The position numbers and the translations under genes were made by a program. From JBBQKP01 sp038326995 (GTDB lineage Bacteria; Planctomycetota; Phycisphaerae; Tepidisphaerales; Tepidisphaeraceae), in contig JBBQKP010000105.1 in assembly GCA_038326995.1 (NCBI GenBank), forward strand, positions 1-11,254: a stretch of 11,254 nucleotides of DNA. Direction: 5' to 3'. The first letter of the stretch is position 1. Every line of letters begins with the position of its first letter. The notes below the pieces were generated by a model. The model did no database searches, was not told the origin of the DNA, and was given only the letters and a program-made list of their open reading frames with translations. This document shows positions 1-5,378 of the stretch, piece by piece.

Positions 1-155
1 GAAATGCTGGCTGTCCGGCTGGCGGCCAAGGCGCAAGAACGAACAATTGATATTAACGGCACCGTGGGCAGCTTCTCTGCCGCCTTGGACGGTAAACCGT
101 GGCCGCTTAAGCTGAAAGGAAGTATCGAAGGGATGGCACTCGCTGTTGAAGGGGC
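1..155 (+). CDS. AsmA-family protein, internal fragment
   Basis: The reading frame is open from base 1 and encodes roughly 50 residues that read like the interior of an AsmA-family protein. The piece GTVGSFSAALDGKPWPLKLK, followed by an acidic/glycine turn and MALAVEG, matches the repeated beta-strand unit of these large envelope proteins. AsmA-family proteins are linked to outer-membrane assembly and lipid transport in Gram-negative bacteria. Similarity to the family ends around base 150-160. The same frame continues to a stop at 304-306, but those later residues are antisense to the minus-strand LEPR-XLL ORF and look meaningless. The gene is therefore cut at both ends: by the window edge on the left and by a sequence junction on the right. 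The ATG at 4 is probably an internal methionine. The family call rests on remembered pattern only. Confidence 0.5.
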
Positions 156-577
156 TTGTCCATTCCGACGAAATCCATTGCATCACCGTTTTTGGCTAAA
201 AAGTTCAGTGTGTCGTCCCCCGGTCCCAGAGATATGGAGAATACGATTGGACCGGACTCCACGTAAACCAAGTCATCGCCGAGTCCTGCTTCGATCTCAA
301 TTCTAAGCACGTAGACTCGGTCGATCAGCGTCATCGGCGTCTGTCCGACAATTCCGGCGGAGATTTTCACCCAAAAACCCCGAGTACCTTCCACTTCTGG
401 TGGTTCCGGAAGTTGTTCGATTAGGATATGATCGTTTCCGTCGGTTCCTAAGACATAAACACCTCGATTCATAATTGCCGGATTCTCCGGCGTTCGTTCC
501 TGCAGAATCACTTGGGTTTGACTGAGAAGGTAACGGTTCTCGAGGCTCTCTATATATATCGATTTTTTAGAGGTCAT
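107..577 (-). CDS. Short LEPR-XLL protein with RTX-like calcium-binding segment, 3' end probably lost
   Basis: The 156-residue product starts with a basic stretch and the motif SLENRYLLS at residues 11-19. This is a variant of the LEPR-XLL N-terminal signature found on large planctomycete surface proteins. It continues with VLGTDGNDHILIE (about 42-54) and the glycine/aspartate turns GLGDD (98-102) and GPGDD (118-122), as in hemolysin-type (RTX) calcium-binding repeats. The ATG at 577 has AGGTG seven bases upstream, which supports the start. LEPR-XLL proteins are normally several hundred to thousands of residues, so this one is far too short. The last ~16 residues (from about base 155 down to 107) are antisense to the AsmA fragment and are unlikely to be native. 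I infer a surface or extracellular protein truncated by the junction. Confidence 0.6.
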   Translation of the reverse strand: MTSKKSIYIESLENRYLLSQTQVILQERTPENPAIMNRGVYVLGTDGNDHILIEQLPEPPEVEGTRGFWVKISAGIVGQTPMTLIDRVYVLRIEIEAGLGDDLVYVESGPIVFSISLGPGDDTLNFLAKNGDAMDFVGMDKPLQQRVPSLRYFLSA

Positions 578-643
578 AAATTCACCTATAGGAATTGCGC
601 GGACAAATTTTCTCGCCGATGAAATTGGGCTTCAATGCAAGCG

Positions 644-984
644 TTAAACAACCACACCGACGACATTTTGCGTCGAGGCAACGGGGCGATCACGATTTAG
701 AAAATCACGGGTGAATCGAATGGGAAACCCACGGGAATCTGATCCGAAGGCGGCCGAAAAATCGGCGACCGGAGATCGTTGGATCAGGTACGCTCCATCG
801 GGGTTGGGTGTCATTGGTTCTTCATTGCCCCACTGCAAGATGACTGTTTGCAAGTCGTCGCTGGCAGTAGCCGTGAAGTTGGTGGGCACATCGACTGAAA
901 ATATTCTTCTCGCTTCAAGCGGCTCGATCAGGGTGCCGCGGAACTTTCTGGCACGATGGATGCGGGGGGGGGATTGAACGACAT
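644..984 (-). CDS. LEPR-XLL protein with fibronectin type III-like segment; frameshifted at a poly-C tract
   Basis: The open frame shows a basic leader (RIHRARKFRG), then LIEPLEARRIFS, a good LEPR-XLL signature. Next comes VPTNFTATASDDLQTVILQW and, later, DGAYLIQRS, which resembles the first strands of a fibronectin type III domain. The final FN3 strand (a YYYRV-like stretch) is absent before the stop at 644, so the protein looks cut short. Within this frame the only upstream start is a TTG at 1048 without a clear Shine-Dalgarno. A much better start is the ATG at 984, with GGAGA at 992-996 seven bases upstream. That ATG is one frame off, and the switch falls at nine consecutive C's on the coding strand (964-972). 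With 7 or 10 C's the ATG would lead straight into the LEPR-XLL frame. Phase variation, decay and sequencing error are all possible. Confidence 0.5.
964..972. repeat. Mononucleotide tract of nine G (nine C on the coding strand)
   Basis: Nine consecutive G's lie on the plus strand. They sit five codons inside the putative ATG start of the minus-strand LEPR-XLL gene and ahead of its conserved motif. A change of one base (to ten) or loss of two (to seven) would join the well-placed ATG to the LEPR-XLL frame. Long G/C runs are known slippage sites in contingency genes, and also a common place for sequencing error. Confidence 0.9.
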
Positions 985-1151
985 CGAAAATTCTCCGAAA
1001 AAAATTTGGTGAATCGATACGACCGACGCAAGATACCAGACCAACCAAATCGAAGTCAATTTATTTAGATCTCTCGCGTGATGATGACGAAGAGATAAGA
1101 ACAAAAGGCACAGTCGAATCGGATGGCGAACCAGTTATTACGAGTCGGCAG

Positions 1152-1180
1152 GTGAAATCGCGACCGAGTTGAAATACACT
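1152..1180 (+). promoter_or_regulatory. Putative sigma-70-type promoter of the tRNA gene
   Basis: GTGAAA at 1152-1157 and TACACT at 1175-1180 are separated by 17 bases. Each matches four of six positions of the -35 and -10 consensus. Transcription would start about 7 bases after the -10, at or next to the mature 5' end of the tRNA (1188), leaving almost no leader. The match is weak enough that chance cannot be excluded. Confidence 0.35.
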
Positions 1181-1187
1181 TCCTCAC

Positions 1188-1260
1188 GGGCCTGTAGCTC
1201 AATGGCCAGAGCAGGGAGCTCATAATTCCTTGGTTCTGGGTTCGAATCCCAGCGGGCCCA
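1188..1260 (+). tRNA. tRNA with anticodon CAT (probably tRNA-Ile2, otherwise elongator tRNA-Met)
   Basis: A complete cloverleaf can be folded by eye. The acceptor stem GGGCCTG pairs with CGGGCCC, followed by discriminator A. The D arm is GCTC/GAGC, the anticodon stem GGGAG/TTCCT has two G-T pairs, the loop is CTCATAA, the variable loop is five bases, and the T arm is CTGGG-TTCGAAT-CCCAG. The anticodon is CAT and no CCA is encoded. It is not an initiator: position 1 pairs with 72, and the three stacked G-C pairs at the base of the anticodon stem are absent. C4-G69 and C5-G68 in the acceptor stem resemble the determinants TilS reads in E. coli tRNA-Ile2, where the wobble C becomes lysidine. I therefore lean to Ile2, but an elongator Met gene is possible. 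Confidence 0.93.
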
Positions 1261-1324
1261 TCGATTGTAAAGCACTGTCTCGCACGGACTTGAAAGAGCT
1301 TGAAGGATCAGGCAAATCGAGAAC

Positions 1325-1360
1325 GCCGGGCGCGGATTCTTCTGCGCCAGGCTTTCCGTT
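1325..1360 (+). terminator. Possible terminator downstream of the tRNA
   Basis: GCCGGGCGC (1325-1333) pairs with GCGCCAGGC (1344-1352) with one mismatch around a 10-base loop, followed by two short T runs. It lies about 65 bases after the tRNA, a plausible position for ending the precursor. The T tract is interrupted, so this is moderate evidence. Confidence 0.4.
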
Positions 1361-1802
1361 TCGGCCTTGTTCATGTGCGCACTTTGGTGCGCGTTGTGAA
1401 AGTGAAATCGATGGTAAGCCAAACCTGACTCGCTCGGCCGCGAGAAAAAGGATCACAATTTCTGGACCCCGCGCGTTCGGTGTTGCCAACAGCGGTTATG
1501 ACGGATTGGGCGGCTCGAAGCCCAACGACCTGTTCTAATACAAGTGTGCCATTGATGATCAAGACGTGTAGGTCGGTGATCAAGACCTGTACCTCGGCGA
1601 CACGCTTTGGTCGGTGAGGGACCAGTTCTGGAGATGCTTTATTCAGCTTCGCCATCGCCTCAAGCAAGCTGTTGAGAACGAACGCGTGTGCAACATGGTT
1701 TTTGTCGACGGCCGGGCGGTCTAAAGGGATCAGAATCCAATGACGATGACCCACTTTTCGTAGGGGATAATCTGACTTCGACCCGCGACTACGGAAATTG
1801 AG
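1361..1802. other. Gene-poor stretch with no confident gene
   Basis: No recognisable gene was found here. A minus-strand frame starting at a GTG (1754) and ending at 1371 stays open for 127 codons. It has no recognisable domain and overlaps other weak frames, so I treat it as doubtful. On the plus strand, bases 1572-1724 encode 50 codons ending NMVFVDGRAV and a stop. This faintly recalls the C-terminus of planctomycete prepilin-like H-X9-DG proteins, but the histidine-to-DG spacing is wrong and there is no start. Other contents are a small hairpin (GCGCAC at 1377-1382 with GTGCGC at 1387-1392) and an imperfect 21-base tandem duplication. The area could hold decayed genes. Confidence 0.5.
1557..1598. 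repeat. Imperfect 21-base tandem duplication
   Basis: Two adjacent 21-base units (1557-1577 and 1578-1598) both start GATCAAGAC and agree at 17 of 21 positions. The unit length is a multiple of three, so it keeps any reading frame crossing it. Confidence 0.7.
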
Positions 1803-2156
1803 CTACGCTTGATGATCGGCCCGAACCCACCACGCATCGTCTTTTTCCTGCTCAAACCTCAACACCGATCGGCCCAAGTTGACGACGATCTGGCTGGGCG
1901 ACAGTTCAATTAGGCAGTTCGATTGTTGAACGCGGCTGACATGCCCGCGCTGGCCGGGGATCGGGCCGGAGTAGGTCAGGTACAGGCGGCGGTGATCACG
2001 CAGGCGTGTCGCATGGGTGCCTTCGTCGATCGGCCAATCCGACACGCGGAATGTCGTAAGGTCTGATCCGGGGATAGTTTCAAAAAGCAGGTCGAAGTGA
2101 GGCAATTCGATGTTGGTGTGGTGTAGAACGACGAAGTGAAGGGACGTGGTTCGCAT
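1803..2156 (-). CDS. Stand-alone LigD-type 3'-phosphoesterase-domain protein
   Basis: The 117-residue protein resembles the N-terminal phosphoesterase domain of bacterial DNA ligase D (LigD_N family), here as a free protein. The visible pattern is FVVLHH (8-13), then PHFDLLFE (19-26), then DHRRLYLTYSGPIPGQRG (54-71). These correspond to the H...HxDLRLE and DHP..Y..FEG.IP.G motifs of the family, with candidate metal or catalytic residues H13, H20, D22 and H55. In LigD this domain trims 3' phosphates and ribonucleotides at breaks during end joining. I recall short free-standing homologues in planctomycetes, whose function is not established. The ATG at 2156 has no clear Shine-Dalgarno. No ligase, polymerase or Ku gene is nearby, so a repair role is not supported by context. 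Confidence 0.65.
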   Translation of the reverse strand: MRTTSLHFVVLHHTNIELPHFDLLFETIPGSDLTTFRVSDWPIDEGTHATRLRDHRRLYLTYSGPIPGQRGHVSRVQQSNCLIELSPSQIVVNLGRSVLRFEQEKDDAWWVRADHQA

Positions 2157-2236
2157 AGCGTTTGTTTAAAAACTGTTGTTGGGTCCGACAGTATGGAGGA
2201 AATTCGAGCCTCAGCAACGTTTTTCTAATTATTCTC

Positions 2237-2264
2237 TTGACTCTGACCGATCCGCGTATACACT
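2237..2264 (+). promoter_or_regulatory. Putative promoter of the PEP-CTERM gene
   Basis: TTGACT (2237-2242) and TACACT (2259-2264) have a 16-base spacer, giving five and four matches to the sigma-70 boxes. Transcription would begin near 2271 and leave a leader of about 135 bases before the ATG at 2407. The -10 lies between the arms of an inverted repeat. Confidence 0.45.
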
Positions 2265-2271
2265 CGGATCG
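2248..2271. promoter_or_regulatory. Inverted repeat bracketing the putative -10 (operator candidate)
   Basis: CGATCCG (2248-2254) and CGGATCG (2265-2271) are perfect inverted copies separated by ten bases that contain TACACT. A dimeric repressor bound here would block RNA polymerase. The arrangement is seen directly; the regulator is unknown. Confidence 0.45.
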
Positions 2272-2331
2272 TTCCGCGTAAAAGACGGCTGACAAATCAG
2301 ACGTTGTACTCTTACACGGGCCGCTAATTTG

Positions 2332-2346
2332 ACGTGATCATCACGT
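2332..2346. promoter_or_regulatory. Perfect 15-base palindrome in the leader (operator candidate)
   Basis: ACGTGAT and ATCACGT flank a single C, forming a perfect 7-1-7 palindrome about 60 bases before the PEP-CTERM start. It overlaps a TTGACG box at 2329-2334 that has no good -10 partner. The spacing does not fit a CRP site (TGTGA-N6-TCACA), so I assign no regulator. Confidence 0.45.
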
Positions 2347-2406
2347 GACCACAGGGGGCACGCCCGTCAATCTGGCTAAATTTGTTCTTATCCTTTAGGA
2401 GAAATA

Positions 2407-3453
2407 ATGCAGTCCTTTACCAATTTCGTGCGCGGCGGCCTTATCGCCACTGCCGTCACATCTTTCGTCACCTCAACCGCATTTGCGACGGTCACCTTTT
2501 TCGACAGCGGCGGCTTCGAGCCGGGCGGAGTTGCGCCTTACCCTTGGCTTTACAGCGTCGCCGGTTCCGCGGGTTTGCCGAGACACGTGTCGCCTAATCA
2601 TCCACCCGGCCCGGCATTCGTATCCACCGCGGCCAACAACCAGTGGGTCGCCCAGTATCAGCCCGCCAACAGCGGCTCAACGCCCGACTTCGAATCTAAC
2701 GGTACGGGCACCATCACGAATCAGCCTACCGAATTTTTCAACGGCGCGCAAGCCCTTCGTGTTGCCCGCACTGCAAACGACACGGGTACTCAGCGTTACT
2801 TCTACGCCCAGCAGACCAACGACGTCACCAATGCCGCACTTCGGTTTGTCACGGTCCAGTGGAACATGCGCGTCGACGCCCCTACTTCCACAGTCCCCGG
2901 CCCCGGACCTTTCTTCGGCATCGAAGGCAAGGGCTTTGTCACCGGAGACTTGGGCAACAGTCCGGGAAGCATTCCTCACCGTCTGGGTGTACTGGGCGTC
3001 AACGCAGGCACGCGTGAAGTCGTTGTCACCGGCCGACCAAGCTCGGGCTTACTAGCCGGAGTGCTCGGCCAGTACGCCATTGGCGACGCCAGCAACAACA
3101 ACGATCCTTTCACCGTCATCTACGGACAGTGGTACACGTTCCGAACCATTTACGATTTCGATAATAAGACTTTCGACGTTGGCTTTGGTCTCAGCGGAGG
3201 TCCCATCACGAGTCTTGAGACGGGCATCAGGTGGGCAGAGGCGGAGTCCATCGCCGGCATTACCCGCTTCGGCGACGCGGACATCCTCGGCACCGCCTTG
3301 CTCGACGCCACATCCACAACGTTCGCTCCCCAGCCCAGCTCCGGTGTGGCGTTCTTCGACGATCTCATCGTCACGGCCGTCCCAGAACCCACCACAATGG
3401 CCTTGATAAGCGCCGGTGCCGTCCTTGCATTACGTCGCAGACGAACCGCATAA
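2407..3453 (+). CDS. PEP-CTERM sorting-domain protein, secreted
   Basis: The 348-residue exported protein has a signal peptide (hydrophobic core about 11-22, AFA at 25-27 as cleavage site). The mature part is rich in Gly, Ser, Thr and Asn. The C-terminus is a typical PEP-CTERM tail: VPEP at 325-328, a hydrophobic segment to about 342, then RRRR at 343-346. Such tails are recognised by an exosortase that cuts near the PEP motif; substrates usually reach the cell surface or matrix. The body contains beta-rich stretches (VTVQWNMRVDAP, YGQWYTFRTIYDFDNKTFDVGF, GVAFFDDLIVTA) that resemble concanavalin-like jelly-roll domains of planctomycete PEP-CTERM proteins, but I cannot name a ligand. AGGAG (2397-2401) lies five bases before the ATG. 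The gene stands alone between a putative promoter and a strong terminator. No exosortase gene is in the window. Confidence 0.9.
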   Translation: MQSFTNFVRGGLIATAVTSFVTSTAFATVTFFDSGGFEPGGVAPYPWLYSVAGSAGLPRHVSPNHPPGPAFVSTAANNQWVAQYQPANSGSTPDFESNGTGTITNQPTEFFNGAQALRVARTANDTGTQRYFYAQQTNDVTNAALRFVTVQWNMRVDAPTSTVPGPGPFFGIEGKGFVTGDLGNSPGSIPHRLGVLGVNAGTREVVVTGRPSSGLLAGVLGQYAIGDASNNNDPFTVIYGQWYTFRTIYDFDNKTFDVGFGLSGGPITSLETGIRWAEAESIAGITRFGDADILGTALLDATSTTFAPQPSSGVAFFDDLIVTAVPEPTTMALISAGAVLALRRRRTA

Positions 3454-3475
3454 GTTCATATTTTCTCAGTTAAAA

Positions 3476-3516
3476 CCCCCACATTGATCAAATTCGGGCC
3501 AATGTGGGGGAATTTT
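3476..3516. terminator. Strong intrinsic terminator after the PEP-CTERM gene
   Basis: CCCCCACATTG (3476-3486) and CAATGTGGGGG (3500-3510) form a perfect 11-base-pair stem with a 13-base loop, followed by AATTTTC. The upstream side has AAAA, so it could also stop transcription from the other strand. It begins about 20 bases after the stop codon. Confidence 0.85.
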
Positions 3517-3525
3517 CTGAGATTT

Positions 3526-3545
3526 CGTCAAGAATGGTCTTGACG
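3526..3545. promoter_or_regulatory. Perfect hairpin overlapping a putative -35 box
   Basis: CGTCAAGA (3526-3533) and TCTTGACG (3538-3545) form an 8-base-pair stem with a 4-base loop. The right arm contains TTGACG, the putative -35 of the next gene. It could be an operator or an incidental second hairpin after the terminator. Confidence 0.4.
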
Positions 3546-3567
3546 ATGACGATGCTTCTCCTATCCT
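3540..3567 (+). promoter_or_regulatory. Putative promoter of the small secreted protein gene
   Basis: TTGACG (3540-3545) and TATCCT (3562-3567) are separated by 16 bases. The predicted start near 3574 falls just before a hairpin, TGCATTCG (3578-3585) with CGAATGCA (3592-3599), which would sit at the very 5' end of the transcript. Confidence 0.45.
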
Positions 3568-3577
3568 TGTAGTGCTT

Positions 3578-3599
3578 TGCATTCGCGCTCCCGAATGCA
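3578..3599 (+). promoter_or_regulatory. 5'-leader hairpin
   Basis: An 8-base-pair perfect stem with a 6-base loop lies at the predicted 5' end of the mRNA for the small secreted protein, 26 bases before its ATG. It may stabilise the message or be a protein-binding site; the sequence does not say which. Confidence 0.4.
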
Positions 3600-3625
3600 T
3601 CATCTAAAACTTTCTTGGGGAAAAT

Positions 3626-3928
3626 ATGTGCCACTCTAAAAAAATATCGATCCGTAATGTTGCTGGATTAGTAGTTACTTCGTCCGTGATCTTTGCCGTC
3701 ACAGGCATAGTTTCGGCTCAGTTCGTCGCACGCGGAACAATTCCTACGGCCGTCGTTCGGATCGACCCATTCAATCCTTCATTATCGCCTGTCTCCGGTG
3801 GGACAGTTCTTGGTGAATCGAAATTTGGTGGCGTCCCGGCAATTAACCGGGGAACCGGTTCAGTGCTCCTGCCTAGGCCGACCCTTATTCCGCGTCCTCG
3901 GACACCCTTCACACCTGGGCCGCGATAA
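3626..3928 (+). CDS. Small secreted proline-rich protein, function unknown
   Basis: The 100-residue product has a clear signal peptide: basic N-terminus (KKISIR), hydrophobic core about 12-28, and VSA at 29-31 before a likely cleavage site ahead of Gln. The mature part is about 69 residues, low in complexity, with Pro, Arg, Thr and Gly dominating toward the end (PRPTLIPRPRTPFTPGPR). No domain is recognised. GGGG at 3617-3620 gives a modest ribosome binding site five bases from the ATG. It has its own putative promoter and a GC-rich terminator, so it is probably a single-gene unit. A stable, basic extracellular or periplasmic peptide is an inference. Its position next to the PEP-CTERM gene may or may not be meaningful. 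Confidence 0.65.
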   Translation: MCHSKKISIRNVAGLVVTSSVIFAVTGIVSAQFVARGTIPTAVVRIDPFNPSLSPVSGGTVLGESKFGGVPAINRGTGSVLLPRPTLIPRPRTPFTPGPR

Positions 3929-3968
3929 GTGTTTTTCTTGCTCAGTCTGACAAGTCAAATCATCATGC

Positions 3969-4000
3969 TCGGCCGCGCCCAACAGCGCGGCCGATTCGTT
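3969..4000 (+). terminator. GC-rich terminator after the small secreted protein gene
   Basis: TCGGCCGCGC (3969-3978) and GCGCGGCCGA (3985-3994) form a perfect 10-base-pair stem with a 6-base loop, followed by TTCGTTTC. It lies 40 bases past the stop codon at 3928. Confidence 0.75.
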
Positions 4001-4114
4001 TCCCGTGACTTGGTTTTCCATTAGGCTTGATTCTCCCTTGAAACCGCTGTCAAATCTCGCTGCATCCTCCGCCTTGGCCGATGTTTCAGTTGAATACCTC
4101 TTCACGGAGTCCGT

Positions 4115-4924
4115 GTGATCGACCCCGCACTCGCCACTGCCGCCGACTACGCCGACGCACTTCTAGTCGCACGTCGTACGAAAAATCTCGTCGCTCTCGT
4201 GCTGCTGATCCTTTTGCTTACTCAGCTCGGCTTGTTTCTTTCACTAAAATATGCGGTCGGACCCGAAGGATTGACTCGACTCGCACCCGTCCCGGCCGTC
4301 GTTATTGCCCCCGTCGTCAGTCCCCGTGTCGTCATTCCCCCCGTCGTCAGTCCCCCCGTCACGCCGACCACCACAGTCGCAGACGGCATCCCTGCCGCCG
4401 CATCCCCATCTGTTTCAACACCAGTGGCGACCGTCTCTCCCTCCGCCGTCGCTGCGCCCTCGGCCGTTGATCTGATCAAACTCGGCATGTCCGTCTCCAT
4501 GTTCGGCGGCCTGGTGCTTTCCATTCTGCTCGTACTGGTTCTCATTCTCATCGCCCACATCATGCTCGTTGGGCGACTCATCGGCGTCTCGCCCGTCATC
4601 AGTTCGCTGGTCGTCGCACTATTTCTCGCACTGCTGCTTTTTCCATGGCAGTCTCTCCTGGTAACAAGTCGAATCGACAGCGCGGGAATGGACAACGCGA
4701 ATTTTGTTCCGCCGGGCATTTTGTATTCTTGGTCAGAAGTCGCCTCTCGCGTACACGCCACCCCGGCCGATGTCTCCGGCCAGGTGCTTTATTGGGCCAG
4801 ATTCGTCGCCGCCCCGGTGCTGGCGATGATCCTGGTGCTACGCGTGCAGATTCGCTCCGGTCGCGGCCTGAGACAGGCACTTGGCGAAGACGTCACGCCC
4901 GACAACCCCAAGTTCGTCAACTAA
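4115..4924 (+). CDS. Four-helix membrane protein with Pro/Val/Ala linker, function unknown
   Basis: The 269-residue protein has four likely membrane helices at about 25-45, 128-152, 159-178 and 227-245. A long low-complexity segment (about 57-118) rich in Pro, Val, Ala, Ser and Thr lies between helices 1 and 2. Part of that linker is an internal repeat: APVVSPRVVI followed by PPVVSPPVTP, reflecting two copies of a CCCCGTCGTCAGTCCCC block 30 bases apart. The start is a GTG at 4115, supported by GGAG (4106-4109) five bases upstream. No family is recognised. The bactofilin-like gene begins 21 bases after the stop on the same strand, so the two are probably one transcript. A role as membrane partner of that protein is inference from position only. 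Confidence 0.75.
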   Translation: MIDPALATAADYADALLVARRTKNLVALVLLILLLTQLGLFLSLKYAVGPEGLTRLAPVPAVVIAPVVSPRVVIPPVVSPPVTPTTTVADGIPAAASPSVSTPVATVSPSAVAAPSAVDLIKLGMSVSMFGGLVLSILLVLVLILIAHIMLVGRLIGVSPVISSLVVALFLALLLFPWQSLLVTSRIDSAGMDNANFVPPGILYSWSEVASRVHATPADVSGQVLYWARFVAAPVLAMILVLRVQIRSGRGLRQALGEDVTPDNPKFVN

Positions 4925-4945
4925 AAAAGATTCGAAACTAACACC

Positions 4946-5320
4946 ATGCGAGAAGAACGCGGCCGGATTGCTGGCAACATCACCGTCGAAGAGCCTTACA
5001 CGCTCTGGGGCTCCATTACGGGCGATGTCCACGTCGTCGAGGGCGGAAAAATGTACGTTCGCGGTAACATCTACGGCGACCTCATCGTTGAGTTCGGCGG
5101 ACGCGTTCACATCTTCGGCCACATCTCCGGGTCGCTGCTCATCAAACGTGGTTCCAAAGTCATCAACAGCGGCACCGTGACCGGCAACGCCACCAACGAC
5201 GGCGGACGCCTTTATCTTGAAGCTGTCGGTTCTGTTCTTGGAAAAATCAAAACCGTCCGAGGCGAAACCCACGAAGAACAAAAGAACGACGGATTCGAAG
5301 ACATTATTTCAGGCAGATAG
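4946..5320 (+). CDS. Bactofilin-like polymer-forming protein
   Basis: The 124-residue product is built from repeats of about 18 residues, each opening with an I/V-x-G triplet: ITGDVHVVEGGKMYVRGN, IYGDLIVEFGGRVHIFGH, ISGSLLIKRGSKVINSGT, then VTGNATNDGGRLYLEAVG. Regular Gly at turns with alternating hydrophobic residues is the look of a beta-helix/solenoid, as in bactofilins (polymer-forming cytoskeletal proteins). A charged tail (about 104-124) follows. Bactofilins self-assemble into filaments that scaffold envelope enzymes and set cell shape. There is no signal peptide, consistent with the cytoplasm. The ATG at 4946 lacks a strong Shine-Dalgarno. The upstream neighbour is a multi-helix membrane protein, a plausible anchor. 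An alternative is another short beta-solenoid of unknown role; the repeat pattern is certain, the family name less so. Confidence 0.6.
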   Translation: MREERGRIAGNITVEEPYTLWGSITGDVHVVEGGKMYVRGNIYGDLIVEFGGRVHIFGHISGSLLIKRGSKVINSGTVTGNATNDGGRLYLEAVGSVLGKIKTVRGETHEEQKNDGFEDIISGR

Positions 5321-5378
5321 CCCGACTGGATCACCCGCACGATCTTCGACTTGAACGATATTCATTTGCGGCCGAACT

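Noticed and set aside
711..977. Plus-strand ORF of 88 codons
   Set aside because: It is the exact antisense of the LEPR-XLL/FN3 gene, whose motif makes the minus strand the coding one.
1138..1489. Minus-strand ORFs containing GFEPRTKEL or WARWDSNPEPRNYEL
   Set aside because: These are the antisense translations of the tRNA at 1188-1260, a well-known source of spurious proteins.
1230..1538. Plus-strand ORF of 102 codons
   Set aside because: It begins inside the tRNA, crosses the hairpin at 1325-1352 and has no protein-like pattern.
4301..4355. Direct repeat of about 17 bases, 30 bases apart, as a possible mobile or CRISPR-like element
   Set aside because: It lies in frame within the Pro/Val linker of a coding gene and simply encodes a repeated PVVSP block.
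4222..4761. Minus-strand ORF of 179 codons, Thr/Gly-rich
   Set aside because: It is antisense to the four-helix membrane protein, which has a ribosome binding site and clear membrane helices.
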